A program made the position numbers and the translations under genes. Of a DNA stretch of 64,000 nt, positions 47,800 through 59,228 are shown piece after piece. Source of the stretch: Vibrio sp. MedPE-SWchi (GTDB lineage: Bacteria; Pseudomonadota; Gammaproteobacteria; Enterobacterales; Vibrionaceae); contig MPDB01000004.1 of the NCBI GenBank assembly GCA_001874155.1, positions 99,448 through 163,447 on the forward strand, given 5' to 3'. The notes beneath the pieces were generated by a model. That model was not told where the DNA came from. It worked only from the letters and a program-made list of their open reading frames with translations, and did no database searches. Numbering within the stretch: the stretch's first letter is position 1; each line of letters starts with the position of its first letter.

Positions 47800-48930
47800 A
47801 TGGCAGAAGATTCAGGTCAAGAACGCACAGAAGACGCCACGCCCAGACGCTTGCAGCAGGCCCGTGAAAAAGGGCAGGTTGCAAGGTCAAAAGAGCTGGC
47901 ATCAGTATCGGTATTAATCGTTGGTTCGATTGCCTTAATGTGGTTTGGCGAGTCACTAGGAAAAGAGCTGTTTAACTCGATGAGCCGTTTGTTCACGTTA
48001 AGTCGTGAAGAAGTGTTTGATATGAGCAAACTTGGCGAGATTGCGGTCGGCGCTTTGGCTAGCCTTCTAGGGCCACTTATCTTGATTCTTTCAATGCTGT
48101 TTGTCGCGGCGCTTATCGGTGCGGCTGGTGTTGGCGGTGTGAATTTTTCGATGAAAGCAGCGATGCCTAAGGCATCGAAAATGAACCCGCTTAGTGGCTT
48201 GAAGCGCATGGTTGGCGTACAGAGTGGAGTAGAGCTTCTTAAATCGATACTAAAAGTTTCCCTCGTTTCTGGTGTCGCGTTTTACCTGATTAATGAGTCT
48301 AAGAACGACCTTTTTCAGTTGAGTATGGATGTCTACCCACAGAATATTTTCCATGCTCTCGATATCTTATTGAACTTCATTCTTCTCATTAGTTGCTCAT
48401 TGCTCATTGTTGTGGCGATCGATGTGCCGTTTCAGATTTGGCAGCACGCTGAAAAGCTAAAAATGACGAAACAAGAAGTAAAAGATGAGCACAAAGACAC
48501 CGAGGGTAAACCTGAGGTGAAAGGGCGGATAAGAATGCTTCAACGAGAAGCCGCCCAACGACGCATGATGGCAGACGTACCAGAAGCGGATGTGATTATT
48601 ACCAACCCAGAACACTTTTCAGTTGCACTTCGCTATAAGCAAAATGTAGATAAAGCGCCCGTTGTTATCGCCAAAGGGGCGGATCATATGGCGCTAAAAA
48701 TTCGAGAAGTTGCGCGTGAGCACGACATATACGTCATTCCAGCGCCACCTCTTGCGCGTGCCCTTTACCATACGACCGAACTAGAACAAGAAATTCCCGA
48801 TGGTCTGTTTACGGCGGTCGCACAAGTTCTAGCGTATGTTTTCCAGCTCAAACAGTTCCGTAAGCGTGGTGGGCAAAGACCGAAGCTCGATGAAGACACG
48901 ATGACGATACCGAATGATCTTCGCCACTAG
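47800..48930 (+). CDS. flhB: Flagellar export switch protein FlhB
   Basis: A 376-residue export gate and specificity-switch protein. Four membrane helices are followed by a cytoplasmic domain with the autocleavage site Asn269-Pro270 in TNPEHFSVALRY. Many homologues have NPTH; here it is NPEH, with the catalytic Asn-Pro kept. Last gene of the fliK unit; flhA is not in this window. Confidence 0.97.
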   Translation: MAEDSGQERTEDATPRRLQQAREKGQVARSKELASVSVLIVGSIALMWFGESLGKELFNSMSRLFTLSREEVFDMSKLGEIAVGALASLLGPLILILSMLFVAALIGAAGVGGVNFSMKAAMPKASKMNPLSGLKRMVGVQSGVELLKSILKVSLVSGVAFYLINESKNDLFQLSMDVYPQNIFHALDILLNFILLISCSLLIVVAIDVPFQIWQHAEKLKMTKQEVKDEHKDTEGKPEVKGRIRMLQREAAQRRMMADVPEADVIITNPEHFSVALRYKQNVDKAPVVIAKGADHMALKIREVAREHDIYVIPAPPLARALYHTTELEQEIPDGLFTAVAQVLAYVFQLKQFRKRGGQRPKLDEDTMTIPNDLRH

Positions 48931-48959
48931 GTTCACCTGTTATCACTTAGATAGAGATT

Positions 48960-48988
48960 GAGAACCTTGGTATATCGGGTTCTATTTT
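48960..48988. terminator. Terminator between flhB and smrB
   Basis: Stem AGAACC / GGTTCT with an 11-base loop followed by ATTTTT. It overlaps the end of the convergent smrB gene. Confidence 0.65.
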
Positions 48989-49512
48989 TCAGGAATCGAC
49001 AGCAAAATAAGCAATGCCCCATCGCCACCAAACTCTAGTGGCGCTTGATGAAAGGCCATCACGTCAGGGTGCTGGGCAAGCCATAATGGCGATTTCTGTT
49101 TGAGAATGTGTTTGCCGATACCGTGTTGAACACAGGCACAATGCACATCATTTTTGATGCAGTATGCGATCATTGCGCCAAGCTCTCGCTTCGCTTCATT
49201 TTGTGTCATACCGTGCATATCCAAAAATACATCCGGTACATAGACTCCTCGACGTAAGCGTTTTACTTCGTAGGTCGACACATCATCTCTGGCATAACGA
49301 GTGGGGCCGTCTTCACTCAGCAGCGGAACGAACTCATCAGAGAAATAGAACTCGGTATCACTGGCTTCACGAGCGGTACGTTTGACTTCTTTTTGTTTAG
49401 CGTTTCTTTTTGGAGGCTGGACTATGGTATCCTGTTGCAACTTTTTTACGCCCTTTACTGCTTCAGTAAATAACGCAAAATCGTCATCCATATTGGTGTC
49501 TTTTTTGCTCAT
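48982..49512 (-). CDS. smrB: Endonuclease SmrB (ribosome rescue)
   Basis: A 176-residue protein with a C-terminal Smr domain (LDMHGMTQNEAKRELG; VQHGIGKHILK). SmrB cleaves mRNA at collided ribosomes. The open frame extends to a GTG at 49533, but the ATG at 49512 has a GAG-type RBS and gives the usual length. It is divergent from prmB, the same pairing as in E. coli. Confidence 0.93.
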   Translation of the reverse strand: MSKKDTNMDDDFALFTEAVKGVKKLQQDTIVQPPKRNAKQKEVKRTAREASDTEFYFSDEFVPLLSEDGPTRYARDDVSTYEVKRLRRGVYVPDVFLDMHGMTQNEAKRELGAMIAYCIKNDVHCACVQHGIGKHILKQKSPLWLAQHPDVMAFHQAPLEFGGDGALLILLSIPEK

Positions 49513-49597
49513 GTTTTGCTCATTGCCTTGCACGTAGCTTGGTGGCTTAACTTTTAAAGTATCATTAGCAGTATTGTAGCGCTTTTCGGAGGCAATT

Positions 49598-50530
49598 TTG
49601 GATAAGATTTTTGTAGAAGAAGCGGTATCAGAACTTCATACCCTTCAAGATATGATTCGTTGGACAGTCAGTCGTTTTAATGCCGCTAACTTATTTTACG
49701 GTCACGGCACTGATAACGCATGGGACGAAGCGGTTCAGCTTATCCTTCCAACGTTGTATTTGCCTATTGATCTTCCTCCGCATGTTTTAAATTCACGTCT
49801 GACTAGCAGCGAACGTCTCCGTATTGTTGAACGTGTTGTAAAGCGTATTAATGATCGTACTCCAACGGCTTATTTAACCAACAAGGCTTGGTTCTGCGGT
49901 TTAGAATTCTTTGTTGATGAGCGTGTACTTGTGCCTCGTTCTCCAATTGGTGAATTGATTGAAGCGCAATTTCAACCTTGGCTAACTGAAGAGCCAACGC
50001 GCATTATGGATATGTGTACGGGCAGTGCGTGTATTGCGATTGCGTGTGCGCATGCTTTCCCAGACGCGGAAGTTGACGCGATTGATATTTCTGCTGATGC
50101 GCTTCAAGTGTCTGAGCAGAACGTTCAAGACCACGGTATGGAGCAGCAAGTCTTCCCTATTCGTTCCGATCTTTTCCGTGACTTACCAAAAGATAAGTAC
50201 AATTTGATTGTGTCTAACCCACCTTATGTGGATGAAGAAGACATGAACAGCTTACCGGATGAGTTTACTCATGAGCCAGAGCTTGGCTTAGCAGCAGGTA
50301 CTGATGGTCTTAAACTTGTACGCCGTATTCTATCTAATGCGCCAGATTACCTAACCGATGACGGTATTTTGATCTGTGAGGTGGGTAACTCAATGGTTCA
50401 TATGATGGAGCAATACCCTGAGATTCCATTCACTTGGATAGAGTTCTCTAATGGTGGGCACGGTGTCTTTATGCTGACTCGCGAACAGCTTGTGGCATGC
50501 GCTGATGAGTTCTCAATCTATAAAGACTAA
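49598..50530 (+). CDS. prmB: Ribosomal protein uL3 glutamine methyltransferase PrmB
   Basis: A 310-residue SAM-dependent N5-glutamine methyltransferase. The SAM site ([16 protein letters not shown]) and catalytic NPPY ([11 protein letters not shown]) are present. The start codon is TTG with CGGAGG ahead, which may limit its translation. PrmB precedes aroC as in other gammaproteobacteria. Confidence 0.95.
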   Translation: MDKIFVEEAVSELHTLQDMIRWTVSRFNAANLFYGHGTDNAWDEAVQLILPTLYLPIDLPPHVLNSRLTSSERLRIVERVVKRINDRTPTAYLTNKAWFCGLEFFVDERVLVPRSPIGELIEAQFQPWLTEEPTRIMDMCTGSACIAIACAHAFPDAEVDAIDISADALQVSEQNVQDHGMEQQVFPIRSDLFRDLPKDKYNLIVSNPPYVDEEDMNSLPDEFTHEPELGLAAGTDGLKLVRRILSNAPDYLTDDGILICEVGNSMVHMMEQYPEIPFTWIEFSNGGHGVFMLTREQLVACADEFSIYKD

Positions 50531-50560
50531 TGGTCTTGTTGAGAATGCAAACATGATTGA

Positions 50561-50587
50561 AACGCTGGCTTTATGCTGGCGTTTTTT
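50561..50587 (+). terminator. Intrinsic terminator after prmB
   Basis: A 9-bp stem AACGCTGGC / GCTGGCGTT (two G-T pairs) with a 5-base loop, followed by T residues. Confidence 0.8.
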
Positions 50588-50729
50588 ATGGACGCTATTT
50601 TCTCTGCGTCTAGAAATCTTAAATAGCATGACTTTAGGGGTTTACATCAAACCGTATTAAAGCCACTATGAAATAACTAAAAATTGAAGTGTAAAGCCCA
50701 CTATACAGGGCTAAAAGGTTGAGGAAGCA

Positions 50730-51815
50730 ATGGCAGGAAACAGTATCGGACAACACTTCCGAGTGACGACATTCGGAGAAAGTCACGGTATCGCACTAGG
50801 ATGTATCGTAGATGGGTGCCCACCAGGATTAGAAATCACTGAAGCTGATCTACAAAAGGATTTAGACCGACGTCGTCCAGGTACTTCACGCTATACCACA
50901 GCACGCCGCGAAGCGGATGAAGTAAAAATTCTATCAGGCGTCTTTGAAGGCCAAACCACAGGTACATCGATTGGCTTATTGATAGAAAACACCGATCAGC
51001 GCTCAAAAGATTATTCAGAAATTAAAGATAAATTCCGTCCAGGACATGCTGACTACACTTACCATCAAAAGTATGGTGTACGTGATTACCGTGGTGGTGG
51101 CCGCTCGTCGGCACGTGAAACCGCAATGCGTGTTGCCGCTGGTGCCATTGCAAAAAAATATCTGAAACAAGAGTTTGGTGTAGAAGTTCAAGCTTACTTA
51201 TCTCAAATGGGTGACGTTTCTATCGATAAGGTTGATTGGAACGAGATAGAAAATAACGCATTTTTCTGCCCAGACGCCGATAAAGTGCCAGAGTTTGATC
51301 AGATGATTCGAGACCTTCTAAAAGAAGGAAACTCTATAGGGGCGAAAATTCAAGTCGTCGCAACTCAAGTACCTGTCGGATTAGGCGAGCCAATCTTTGA
51401 TCGATTAGACGCAGATATTGCCCATGCCCTAATGAGCATTAATGCAGTGAAAGGTGTGGAAATTGGTGACGGCTTTGATGTTGTTAATCAAAAAGGTAGC
51501 GAACATCGTGACCCATTAACGCCTGAAGGTTTCGCAAGCAACCACGCGGGTGGCATTCTTGGTGGTATTTCTACAGGGCAAGACATTGTTGCCAGCATTG
51601 CTCTGAAGCCAACATCAAGCATCACCGTTCCAGGTGACACCATCACGAAAGAAGGAGAGCCTACTCAGCTGATCACCAAAGGTCGTCATGACCCATGTGT
51701 GGGGATACGTGCAGTACCAATTGCTGAAGCGATGTTAGCGATTGTTCTTCTTGACCACTTGCTGCGTCACCGTGGACAAAACTTTGGCGTGACAACCGAA
51801 ACGCCAAAAATCTAA
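50730..51815 (+). CDS. aroC: Chorismate synthase
   Basis: A 361-residue FMN-dependent enzyme making chorismate from EPSP, the last shikimate step. The three signatures are [31 protein letters not shown] and a C-terminal [17 protein letters not shown]. Normal length. It has its own 200-bp leader after the prmB terminator. Confidence 0.98.
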   Translation: MAGNSIGQHFRVTTFGESHGIALGCIVDGCPPGLEITEADLQKDLDRRRPGTSRYTTARREADEVKILSGVFEGQTTGTSIGLLIENTDQRSKDYSEIKDKFRPGHADYTYHQKYGVRDYRGGGRSSARETAMRVAAGAIAKKYLKQEFGVEVQAYLSQMGDVSIDKVDWNEIENNAFFCPDADKVPEFDQMIRDLLKEGNSIGAKIQVVATQVPVGLGEPIFDRLDADIAHALMSINAVKGVEIGDGFDVVNQKGSEHRDPLTPEGFASNHAGGILGGISTGQDIVASIALKPTSSITVPGDTITKEGEPTQLITKGRHDPCVGIRAVPIAEAMLAIVLLDHLLRHRGQNFGVTTETPKI

Positions 51816-51830
51816 ACTACAGCTCTGAAT

Positions 51831-51863
51831 AAAAATAGCGTCTCTAAACGGCGCTATTTTTTT
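51831..51863. terminator. Bidirectional terminator after aroC
   Basis: Stem AAAAATAGCG / CGCTATTTTT with an 11-base loop and a trailing T run, between converging aroC and the TRIC-family gene. Confidence 0.88.
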
Positions 51864-51906
51864 GTTTAAATTTCTTACATTGTTTGCCAGACTCGATGCC
51901 AAGCTA

Positions 51907-52530
51907 TTAATGAATCGAACCTTCGTGCTCAAGATGAAATAATGGCAAGCGCCATTTGAAGCGAACGGCAGCCATGCGCAGCGTATACCCAGAGACGAGG
52001 GTAATGATCGTTGCCGTTACATCGTTCAAACCAACCTCCAGAAGAGTGAGGTAGAGCGCCGATGATAACAGTGCCACCAAGGCGTAGAGTTCTTCATGCA
52101 ACACCAGTGGCGTTTGACGACAGATTAGGTCGCGCATTAATCCACCGAACACCCCAGTAACGACGGCAGAAACCAAACAGATACCAAGGTGAAGTTCCAT
52201 GTCCAATGCGACCTTGGTACCGATAATGCTAAAGACAACAAGACCGAGGGCATCCAAACGAATGAAAATGCCTTTTAACTTGATTACCCATTTCGCTAAC
52301 CCCGTTGTTAAGACGCCAGCAAGACACGTAATGGCTAAGTATTCTGGGTTCTCTACCCAACCCAAAGGGTAATGACCTAGTAGAATGTCTCGTACTGTTC
52401 CGCCACCAATAGCCGTCGCACTGGCAACCAACATGACTCCGAACCAATCCATTTTTTGTTTGCCTGCGCTCAATGCACCAGTCATGGCTTCAGCAGTAAT
52501 TCCGATGATGTACAAAACACTGAGTAACAT
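51907..52530 (-). CDS. TRIC-type / UPF0126 membrane protein
   Basis: A 207-residue protein with about seven helices made of two UPF0126 repeats; the glycine motif GGGTVRDILLG and its second-repeat counterpart GGLMRDLICR are diagnostic of the bacterial TRIC (YicG/YadS) family. Members studied are cation or glycine channels; the substrate here is not known. A GAGAG-type RBS precedes the ATG. Confidence 0.88.
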   Translation of the reverse strand: MLLSVLYIIGITAEAMTGALSAGKQKMDWFGVMLVASATAIGGGTVRDILLGHYPLGWVENPEYLAITCLAGVLTTGLAKWVIKLKGIFIRLDALGLVVFSIIGTKVALDMELHLGICLVSAVVTGVFGGLMRDLICRQTPLVLHEELYALVALLSSALYLTLLEVGLNDVTATIITLVSGYTLRMAAVRFKWRLPLFHLEHEGSIH

Positions 52531-52755
52531 GTCGCACTCTCTCTAAGCTAAATACAACGTCCCACACTGTGGACGAGAGGAAAAAATGAAGCGAGAGTTT
52601 AGTGGTTATTCCGTGGTATGACGAATGAAAATATGTACGCCGAAAATGGGTTTCAGATTAGGTATAGTAATGCTATCCGAGTAAATTGAACGCTTTACCT
52701 CAGCGCCAAAAAAACGCAAAATGCCATTGTTATCCGTCACTCATTTTTGAAGATC

Positions 52756-53286
52756 ATGACTCATCAATACCAAGATATCATCGCAATATTCAACGAAACC
52801 TTTTTTGATTCGTACAATACCAAACTAGAGCTTGGGGGCGATGAACCTGTCTATCTGCCTGCTGACGACAATGTAGCGCATCATAGAATTGTGTTTGCTC
52901 GAGGCTTTTATGCGTCGGCACTTCATGAAATTGCCCATTGGTGTGTGGCTGGGCCCAAGCGACGTCAACTGGAAGACTTTGGTTATTGGTATGAGCCAGA
53001 TGGCCGAACAGAACAGGTGCAGGCTGAGTTCGAAAAAGTTGAAATTCGCCCGCAAGCGTATGAGTGGATTATCTCAAAAAGTGCAGCCTTTCCTTTTACG
53101 GTAAGCTGTGACAATCTACACGGCGATTTTGAACCAGACCGCTTGGCTTTTATGGCCAAAGTACATCAAGAAGTGGTTGGGATATTTGAACAAGGGTTAC
53201 CAAAGCGAGTGGAGATGCTATCAGAAGCGCTTCGTCGTCATTATCAAATCGCACCATTATGCGTTAGCCAATTTATCGTGAAATAA
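52756..53286 (+). CDS. epmC: Elongation factor P hydroxylase EpmC
   Basis: A 176-residue YfcM/EpmC protein that hydroxylates the beta-lysylated lysine of EF-P. The metal-binding motif LHEIAHWC is clear. A TTG at 52747 is also in frame, but the ATG at 52756 matches the family start. It pairs with yfcL as in E. coli. epmA and epmB are not in the window. Confidence 0.93.
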   Translation: MTHQYQDIIAIFNETFFDSYNTKLELGGDEPVYLPADDNVAHHRIVFARGFYASALHEIAHWCVAGPKRRQLEDFGYWYEPDGRTEQVQAEFEKVEIRPQAYEWIISKSAAFPFTVSCDNLHGDFEPDRLAFMAKVHQEVVGIFEQGLPKRVEMLSEALRRHYQIAPLCVSQFIVK

Positions 53287-53310
53287 GAGACAACAAGGTA
53301 TTTATAAAGA

Positions 53311-53577
53311 ATGATTATAGAATTCGAAGAACAACTTTTAGAACTTATTGATGCCCGCATTGAAACCGCTTCTGACGATGAGCTGTTTGCTGGTGGCTAT
53401 TTACGAGGCCACATATCTCTATCTGTCGCGTCATGTGAAGAAGAGGGGATAGAGGACGTGTCGGTTGTAAAAACGCGTATTGAACAGAGCTTAGCGGACG
53501 CTAAGACAGAGTTAACGCCTGCTGATAGTGCGATAGTGAACGATCTTTGGTTTGAATTGCAAAACCTTGCATCTTGA
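53311..53577 (+). CDS. YfcL family protein
   Basis: An 88-residue acidic protein matching the YfcL family (start MIIEFEEQLLELIDARIETASDDELFAGGYLRGH in outline). Function unknown. It is 24 bp after epmC and probably in the same transcript. Confidence 0.85.
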   Translation: MIIEFEEQLLELIDARIETASDDELFAGGYLRGHISLSVASCEEEGIEDVSVVKTRIEQSLADAKTELTPADSAIVNDLWFELQNLAS

Positions 53578-53706
53578 TGCATTGCGATTGTGATTTTCAA
53601 CTCATTCAAAAAAATTGAATGAGTTAGTTGGATTTTTCCTCTTGTCGCTAAATCTAGGTGCGGTATTCTGACCCTACTTAAAGAGAAGAACGAAAAAGGA
53701 CTCATC

Positions 53707-54231
53707 ATGAAAGTTATCGCATTCGGTGCTAGCACCAGCTCAACATCTATTAACAAAGCTCTAGCAACTTATTCAGCAAACTTGATTGAGGAAGCAGAGG
53801 TTAAAGTTTTAGATATCTCAAACTACAACGTTCCTATTTTTAGTGAAGACACTGAAAAAGAGATTGGCCAAGCGGAAGGGGCACAAGCTTTCCTTCGTGA
53901 CCTTGCAGAAGCCGATGCGTTTGTTATCTCTTTTGCTGAACATAATGGCCATTACCCAGCGGCATACAAGAACCTATTTGACTGGGCGACGCGTATTGAG
54001 CGTTCAGTATTTGGTGAGAAGCCAGCAGTTTACTTAGCGACGTCGCCAGGCCCAGGTGGTGCGCAAACAGTATTGGGAGCGGCGGTAGGCTCCGCGCCAT
54101 ATTTTGGCGGTAATGTAAAAGCGTCTGTTTCAGTACCAAGTTTTTATGACAAATTTGATTTTGAAACGAGCACGGTTACTGACGAAGCTATTGCCGAACA
54201 GATCAAGCAAGCCGTTGCTTTACTGAACTAA
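53707..54231 (+). CDS. NAD(P)H-dependent FMN reductase
   Basis: A 174-residue flavodoxin-like reductase. The FMN phosphate loop is GASTSSTSINK and the second conserved site is FAEHNGHYPAAYKNLFDW with SPGPGGAQ. Proteins of this family reduce FMN, quinones, chromate or azo dyes; the true substrate is not evident. Monocistronic, closed by a strong terminator. Confidence 0.9.
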   Translation: MKVIAFGASTSSTSINKALATYSANLIEEAEVKVLDISNYNVPIFSEDTEKEIGQAEGAQAFLRDLAEADAFVISFAEHNGHYPAAYKNLFDWATRIERSVFGEKPAVYLATSPGPGGAQTVLGAAVGSAPYFGGNVKASVSVPSFYDKFDFETSTVTDEAIAEQIKQAVALLN

Positions 54232-54296
54232 AACCATCTATTTGCTGCGATAGATTGATGTTATTAAGTCGCTAAACATCCAACGCCTTAAAAATG

Positions 54297-54332
54297 AAAG
54301 CCCGAATGATAATCCACCATTCGGGCTTTTTT
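54297..54332 (+). terminator. Intrinsic terminator after the FMN reductase gene
   Basis: A 12-bp perfect stem AAAGCCCGAATG / CATTCGGGCTTT with a 9-base loop and T run. Confidence 0.93.
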
Positions 54333-54396
54333 ATATCTGATGATGTGTCGAAGAGATTACCTTCATGGACTTTAGCGATCTATTAAGCCGCCTATT

Positions 54397-56472
54397 TTAT
54401 TGTGACTGCTTATTTTTGTCAGCAACCCAACCTGCGGTCAGTGCCTTTCCTTTCCGTAAGCGCCTTACCCACATTCGACTCGGATGAATCGCCTCTAACA
54501 CATCAGCGGGCAGGGGAAGCGGATCGCCACAGATTTGAGATGCAAGTACTTCAGCAAGAAGCGGTGCAGAGCTGAGTCCTCGAGATCCTAGCCCAATAAA
54601 GCAGTATAGGTTTGGGTAGCTTTTCACAGGTTCGATGTTGTCTAGATCATCGCGCTGAGGATTAAACTTATGCAAGTCTTTATACTGGCGTTTGATCGCA
54701 TAGAGATCCCCGACATTTCCGACGAACGGCAGGTGGTCTCGACTGACACTGCGGATCCCTTGACGCGAAAAGTTGTCACTTGTATCCACTTCTTTCGCCC
54801 ATTCTTGCTCAGGAAGACACGCTGCCAATCTTTGGCCATTATGTTTCTGCACCTCGGGATCAAATTCTTGGTCAATATTACTCTTGTCGTAGTTTGCCCC
54901 AATGCAGTGGTGACCATTATTGGGGTTTTGTGGCGTTAGATAACCATCGAAGCAAAGGACGGTCTTCAGTTTCTCAAGGTTTTCAGTTGTCGGAATATGA
55001 CTGACCTGCCCCTTAACAGGGGTAAGAGGAATGGGGTGCGTCTGTTCAAATTGAGTAAACTTGTGTCCGTTCGCGATAACCACTTGGTCGTGTCGGGTGA
55101 CCAGTTCACCGTTTGGAGACTGTATGGTTAATTGCCATTGATTCTGCTCGCTCAGCCATTCCAGTTTGGTCACCTCGTGCTGAAATTTGGCGGTAACGGT
55201 TGATTGTTGTTCCAGTGTGTTAATTAATCCTTGGGTGAGCTGAAGTGGGCTAAGCCAGCCCCCGAGTGGAAAGTGCACGCTCTCCATATTGGTATCAAGC
55301 CCAACGGTTTTATTGGTTTGCTCAGCATTTTGACGAACGATTAGGTCTGTGTGGAAATCTCCATCTAACATTCTCTCGAGCTTTTTACGTGAGCTTTCAT
55401 CCCACATCAATATATTGACACCACACCAGCTGTGATCGAACGGAATCTGTTGCGCAGCTTGGCTTACGAATTGGCGAGCAAATAACAGCCCAGGGCCAAA
55501 AACGCGAGAAACGTTTGAGGTAGACTCACTTAAAAGTGGGTAAATAGCCCCTTGATTGTTGCCTGAAGCATTGCCCGCGGGCTGTTCGTGCTCGCAATAT
55601 AGGGTGATACTCTTCCCTCTACGACTCAATGTTTTTGCGAGTGCTGCCGTCGCGACGCCGCCACCTATGATTGCAATGTCATTAGAATTACTTGGCTCAG
55701 AAAGGTTGTACCAAGGCTTTATATTGGCGTCACTTTGTTTGTTTTGCAGCTTACCAGCAATCATTTCCCTTTTCGTACCGAAGCCTTTGACCTTTTTCAT
55801 CTCGAAGCCAGCGTCGATAAGACCACGACGGACGAATCCCGCAGCGGTAAAGGTTGCACAAGTACAATCTTGCTTAGCGAGCTTAGCCATCCCATTAAAC
55901 AGGGTTTGGTTCCACATCTCTGGGTTTTTGCTCGGTGCAAAGCCATCGAGGAACCAAGCATCAATCAGCCCGTGCTTTGGTGTTGGAACGAGTGGCATGC
56001 AATCTTTAATGTCGCCGAACCATAAATCGAGGGTCACGGCACCATCGTCGAGAACAATCCTGTGGCACTCAGGTAAAGCAATCGGGTAGTGATGCTGCAA
56101 CTTTTCTGCGTATTCTGCCAGTTCTGGCCAGGATTGATGGGCTTTCTCTAAATCCGCTAAGCTGATGGGATATTTCTCGAAACTGATGAAATGCAGCTCT
56201 TGTAATGCTGCTGTAGGATTTTGCGTTTTAAATGAATCAAATCGTTGCCATGCAGCCAGGAAATTTAAGCCTGTACCAAATCCGGTTTCGGCAATCACAA
56301 AGCGACGTTGGTTTGATTCGATCCAGCGTTGCTCTAAGTGATTTTGGTCGAGAAACACATAGCGCGACTCTTCAAGACCGTTGGCATTGGAGAAATAAAC
56401 ATCATCAAACTGATCTGAAACTGGGGTGCCAGTGTCATTCCAAGCGAGTTGTGCGTGAGTAATTGAGGTCAT
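54397..56472 (-). CDS. mnmC: Bifunctional tRNA modification enzyme MnmC
   Basis: A 691-residue two-domain enzyme finishing mnm5s2U34 in tRNA. The N-terminal half is the SAM methyltransferase ([37 protein letters not shown]). The C-terminal half is the FAD-dependent oxidoreductase that turns cmnm5 into nm5 ([35 protein letters not shown]). Divergent from fabB, as in E. coli. Confidence 0.97.
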   Translation of the reverse strand: MTSITHAQLAWNDTGTPVSDQFDDVYFSNANGLEESRYVFLDQNHLEQRWIESNQRRFVIAETGFGTGLNFLAAWQRFDSFKTQNPTAALQELHFISFEKYPISLADLEKAHQSWPELAEYAEKLQHHYPIALPECHRIVLDDGAVTLDLWFGDIKDCMPLVPTPKHGLIDAWFLDGFAPSKNPEMWNQTLFNGMAKLAKQDCTCATFTAAGFVRRGLIDAGFEMKKVKGFGTKREMIAGKLQNKQSDANIKPWYNLSEPSNSNDIAIIGGGVATAALAKTLSRRGKSITLYCEHEQPAGNASGNNQGAIYPLLSESTSNVSRVFGPGLLFARQFVSQAAQQIPFDHSWCGVNILMWDESSRKKLERMLDGDFHTDLIVRQNAEQTNKTVGLDTNMESVHFPLGGWLSPLQLTQGLINTLEQQSTVTAKFQHEVTKLEWLSEQNQWQLTIQSPNGELVTRHDQVVIANGHKFTQFEQTHPIPLTPVKGQVSHIPTTENLEKLKTVLCFDGYLTPQNPNNGHHCIGANYDKSNIDQEFDPEVQKHNGQRLAACLPEQEWAKEVDTSDNFSRQGIRSVSRDHLPFVGNVGDLYAIKRQYKDLHKFNPQRDDLDNIEPVKSYPNLYCFIGLGSRGLSSAPLLAEVLASQICGDPLPLPADVLEAIHPSRMWVRRLRKGKALTAGWVADKNKQSQ

Positions 56473-56599
56473 ATTGATTGAAATTCGCGATGTTGAGCCA
56501 TATATATGAGACGATTGTACGAATTTATGGGAAAGCTGACCACTTTTGTTGGCCTTCTTAGTTATTATCTAGCGGAATTTTGAATTATAGGAAGGTCAC

Positions 56600-57811
56600 A
56601 TGAAACGAGTCGTAATCACCGGTATGGGTATTGTTTCAAGTATCGGTAACAACGTCGAAGAAGTTTTAGCGTCTCTAAAAGCAGGCAAATCAGGTATCAC
56701 AGCTTCAGAACAGTTCAAAGAAAAAGGCTTACGTTCTCAAGTTTGGGGTAACCTAAAAATGACGCCAGCTGAGCACATCGACCGCAAAAAAATGCGCTTC
56801 ATGGGCGATGCGGCAGCGTTTGCGTACCTTTCTATGGAACAAGCTATTGCAGATGCAGGCCTAACTGAAGAGCAAGTATCTAACGACCGCACGGGTATCG
56901 TTGCCGGTTCAGGTGGTGCTTCTTCGCTTAACCAAGTAAACGCTGTGGACATTCTTCGCGAAAAAGGCGTTAAGCGTGTTGGTCCTTACATGGTTCCTCG
57001 TACGATGGCTTCAACGGTTTCTGCTTGTCTTGCTACACCGTTTAAAATCCGTGGTGTTAACTACTCAATGAGTTCTGCGTGTGCAACGTCTGCTCACTGT
57101 ATCGGTCACGCGATGGAGCTTATCCAACTTGGTAAGCAAGACGTCGTGTTTGCTGGTGGCGGTGAAGAACTTGATTGGTCTCTGACGATGATGTTCGATG
57201 CGATGGGCGCACTGTCTTCTAAGTACAATGAAACCCCTGAGCAAGCGTCTCGTACCTACGATGCCGATCGTGATGGTTTCGTTATCTCTGGTGGTGGCGG
57301 CATGCTGGTTATCGAAGAGCTTGAGCACGCAGTGGCTCGTGGCGCAAAAATCTACGGTGAAATCGTTGGTTACGGCGCGACATCTGATGGCTACGACATG
57401 GTAGCACCATCGGGTGAAGGTGCTGTTCGTTGTATGAAGATGGCAATGCAAAATGTTGATGGCGTCGATTACGTGAATACGCACGGTACGTCAACACCAG
57501 TAGGCGATGTGAAAGAGCTTGGTGCTATTCAAGAAGTCTTTGGCGGAAACAGCCCTGCAATTTCAGCAACAAAAGCAATGACGGGTCACGCTTTAGGAGC
57601 GGCTGGTGTTCATGAAGCAATTTACTCAACGCTTATGCTAGATAACGGATTTATCGCACCTAGCATCAACGTTGCAAACCTAGACGACGCTGCAGAAGGC
57701 CTTGATATCGTGACTGAACCACGTGAACAAGAGCTGAATACAGTGATGTCTAACAGCTTTGGTTTTGGTGGTACAAACGCAACATTGGTTATCAAAAAAT
57801 ACCAAGATTAA
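56600..57811 (+). CDS. fabB: Beta-ketoacyl-ACP synthase I (FabB)
   Basis: A 403-residue condensing enzyme for fatty acid elongation, needed for unsaturated fatty acids. The catalytic Cys lies in [12 protein letters not shown], and the two active-site His residues in [11 protein letters not shown] and [10 protein letters not shown]. The length and the position beside mnmC fit FabB, not FabF. Strongly biased codons indicate high expression. RBS AGGAAGG. Confidence 0.97.
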   Translation: MKRVVITGMGIVSSIGNNVEEVLASLKAGKSGITASEQFKEKGLRSQVWGNLKMTPAEHIDRKKMRFMGDAAAFAYLSMEQAIADAGLTEEQVSNDRTGIVAGSGGASSLNQVNAVDILREKGVKRVGPYMVPRTMASTVSACLATPFKIRGVNYSMSSACATSAHCIGHAMELIQLGKQDVVFAGGGEELDWSLTMMFDAMGALSSKYNETPEQASRTYDADRDGFVISGGGGMLVIEELEHAVARGAKIYGEIVGYGATSDGYDMVAPSGEGAVRCMKMAMQNVDGVDYVNTHGTSTPVGDVKELGAIQEVFGGNSPAISATKAMTGHALGAAGVHEAIYSTLMLDNGFIAPSINVANLDDAAEGLDIVTEPREQELNTVMSNSFGFGGTNATLVIKKYQD

Positions 57812-57970
57812 TGTGCGTATTGGTTTAAACGCCGAGGCTAAGAACTGAATGCAGCTCTAATGAGCGCACCAGTTTCCAGAGCTGACTAACCTATCTGATA
57901 GGTTGGTTGAACAGACGCAAAATTTTGTCCCAAGGAGAGCGGGATAAATTCCTTTTGTTCTGGATCTTTT

Positions 57971-57999
57971 GCCCGACTCTACTTTGAGTCGGGCATTTT
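57971..57999 (+). terminator. Intrinsic terminator between fabB and pdxB
   Basis: Perfect 9-bp stem GCCCGACTC / GAGTCGGGC with a 6-base loop and ATTTTTATTT tail. Confidence 0.92.
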
Positions 58000-58082
58000 T
58001 ATTTCTGCTCGACACAAGCCTTAGATTTAAGCACAATCGTTCAACTCTCATTTCCTTTTATACAGTTCATACGGCCTTTACC

Positions 58083-59216
58083 ATGAAAATTCTAATCGAT
58101 GAAAACATGCCTTATGCAGAAGCGCTATTTAGTCAACTGGGTGACGTTACCCTAAAAGCCGGCAGAACATTAACTGCCGATGATCTTATAGACGTTGATG
58201 CCTTGATGATTCGCTCTGTCACCAAGGTGAATGAGGCGCTGATTTCGAAAGCCAATAAACTCAAGTTTGTCGCAACCGCCACCGCTGGAATGGATCATAT
58301 TGATCAGCCGTTGTTAGAGTCGAAAGGCATTGCGTTCACTGCTGCGCCTGGCTGTAACAAGGTGGGTGTGGCAGAGTATGTCTTTAGCGTGATGATGGTT
58401 CTTGCCCAACAACATGGCTTCTCTGTTTTTGATAAAACGGTCGGGATTGTAGGAGCTGGTCAAGTCGGCAGCTATTTAGCGAAATGTTTGTCGGGAATTG
58501 GCATTAAGGTGCTCATTAACGATCCTCCTAAACAGCAGCAAGGCGATGCTCGTCAATTTACACCGCTGAATGAGTTGTTAGAACAAGCTGATATCATCTC
58601 ACTGCACACGCCGATCACTAAAGACGGTGAGTTCCCAACTCATCACCTGATTGATGATGCAGTATTGAGCGCTCTTCGTTCAGACCAAATTTTGATTAAC
58701 GCCGCTCGTGGCCCAATCGTCGATAATACTGCCTTGAAGCAAAGATTGATGAAGCAAGATGGCTTTACAGCGGCATTGGATGTGTTTGAATTTGAACCCG
58801 AAGTTGATATGGCATTGCTACCCTATTTAGCCTTCGCGACACCCCATGTCGCAGGTTACGGTTTAGAAGGGAAAGCGCGCGGTACAACAATGATTTTCAA
58901 CAGTTATTGTGAGTTTCTAGGTAAAGAAAACCGTGCGAATGCAAGTGACCTATTGCCTACAGCGCCAGTGCCTGCTCTAAAATTAGATAGGGCTTGGGAT
59001 GAAGCAACACTGCACAATTTGACTCAGTTGATCTATGATGTGCGCAAAGACGATGCGTTGTTCCGTCGCCGTATTGCTACGCCAGGTTCTTTTGACAAGA
59101 TGCGCAAGGAATACTGGGACCGACGAGAATACAGCGCAATCGAGTTAACGGGTGATCAAAACTGTAATCTTGAACCGTTAGCTAAACTCGGTTTTAAGGT
59201 AAAGCCAACTTTATAA
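58083..59216 (+). CDS. pdxB: Erythronate-4-phosphate dehydrogenase PdxB
   Basis: A 377-residue NAD-dependent dehydrogenase of pyridoxal 5'-phosphate synthesis. Nucleotide-binding motif [16 protein letters not shown]; catalytic region [10 protein letters not shown] and [16 protein letters not shown]; a PdxB-specific C-terminal dimerisation domain follows. The frame extends back to 57969 across a terminator, so the ATG at 58083 is the correct start. asd follows 12 bp later. Confidence 0.96.
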   Translation: MKILIDENMPYAEALFSQLGDVTLKAGRTLTADDLIDVDALMIRSVTKVNEALISKANKLKFVATATAGMDHIDQPLLESKGIAFTAAPGCNKVGVAEYVFSVMMVLAQQHGFSVFDKTVGIVGAGQVGSYLAKCLSGIGIKVLINDPPKQQQGDARQFTPLNELLEQADIISLHTPITKDGEFPTHHLIDDAVLSALRSDQILINAARGPIVDNTALKQRLMKQDGFTAALDVFEFEPEVDMALLPYLAFATPHVAGYGLEGKARGTTMIFNSYCEFLGKENRANASDLLPTAPVPALKLDRAWDEATLHNLTQLIYDVRKDDALFRRRIATPGSFDKMRKEYWDRREYSAIELTGDQNCNLEPLAKLGFKVKPTL

Positions 59217-59228
59217 AAGAGAGAAACA

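Noticed and set aside
57065..57484. 139-codon leftward open frame
   Set aside because: Antisense to fabB, rich in His, Arg and Cys; it is a by-product of the strongly biased codons of fabB.
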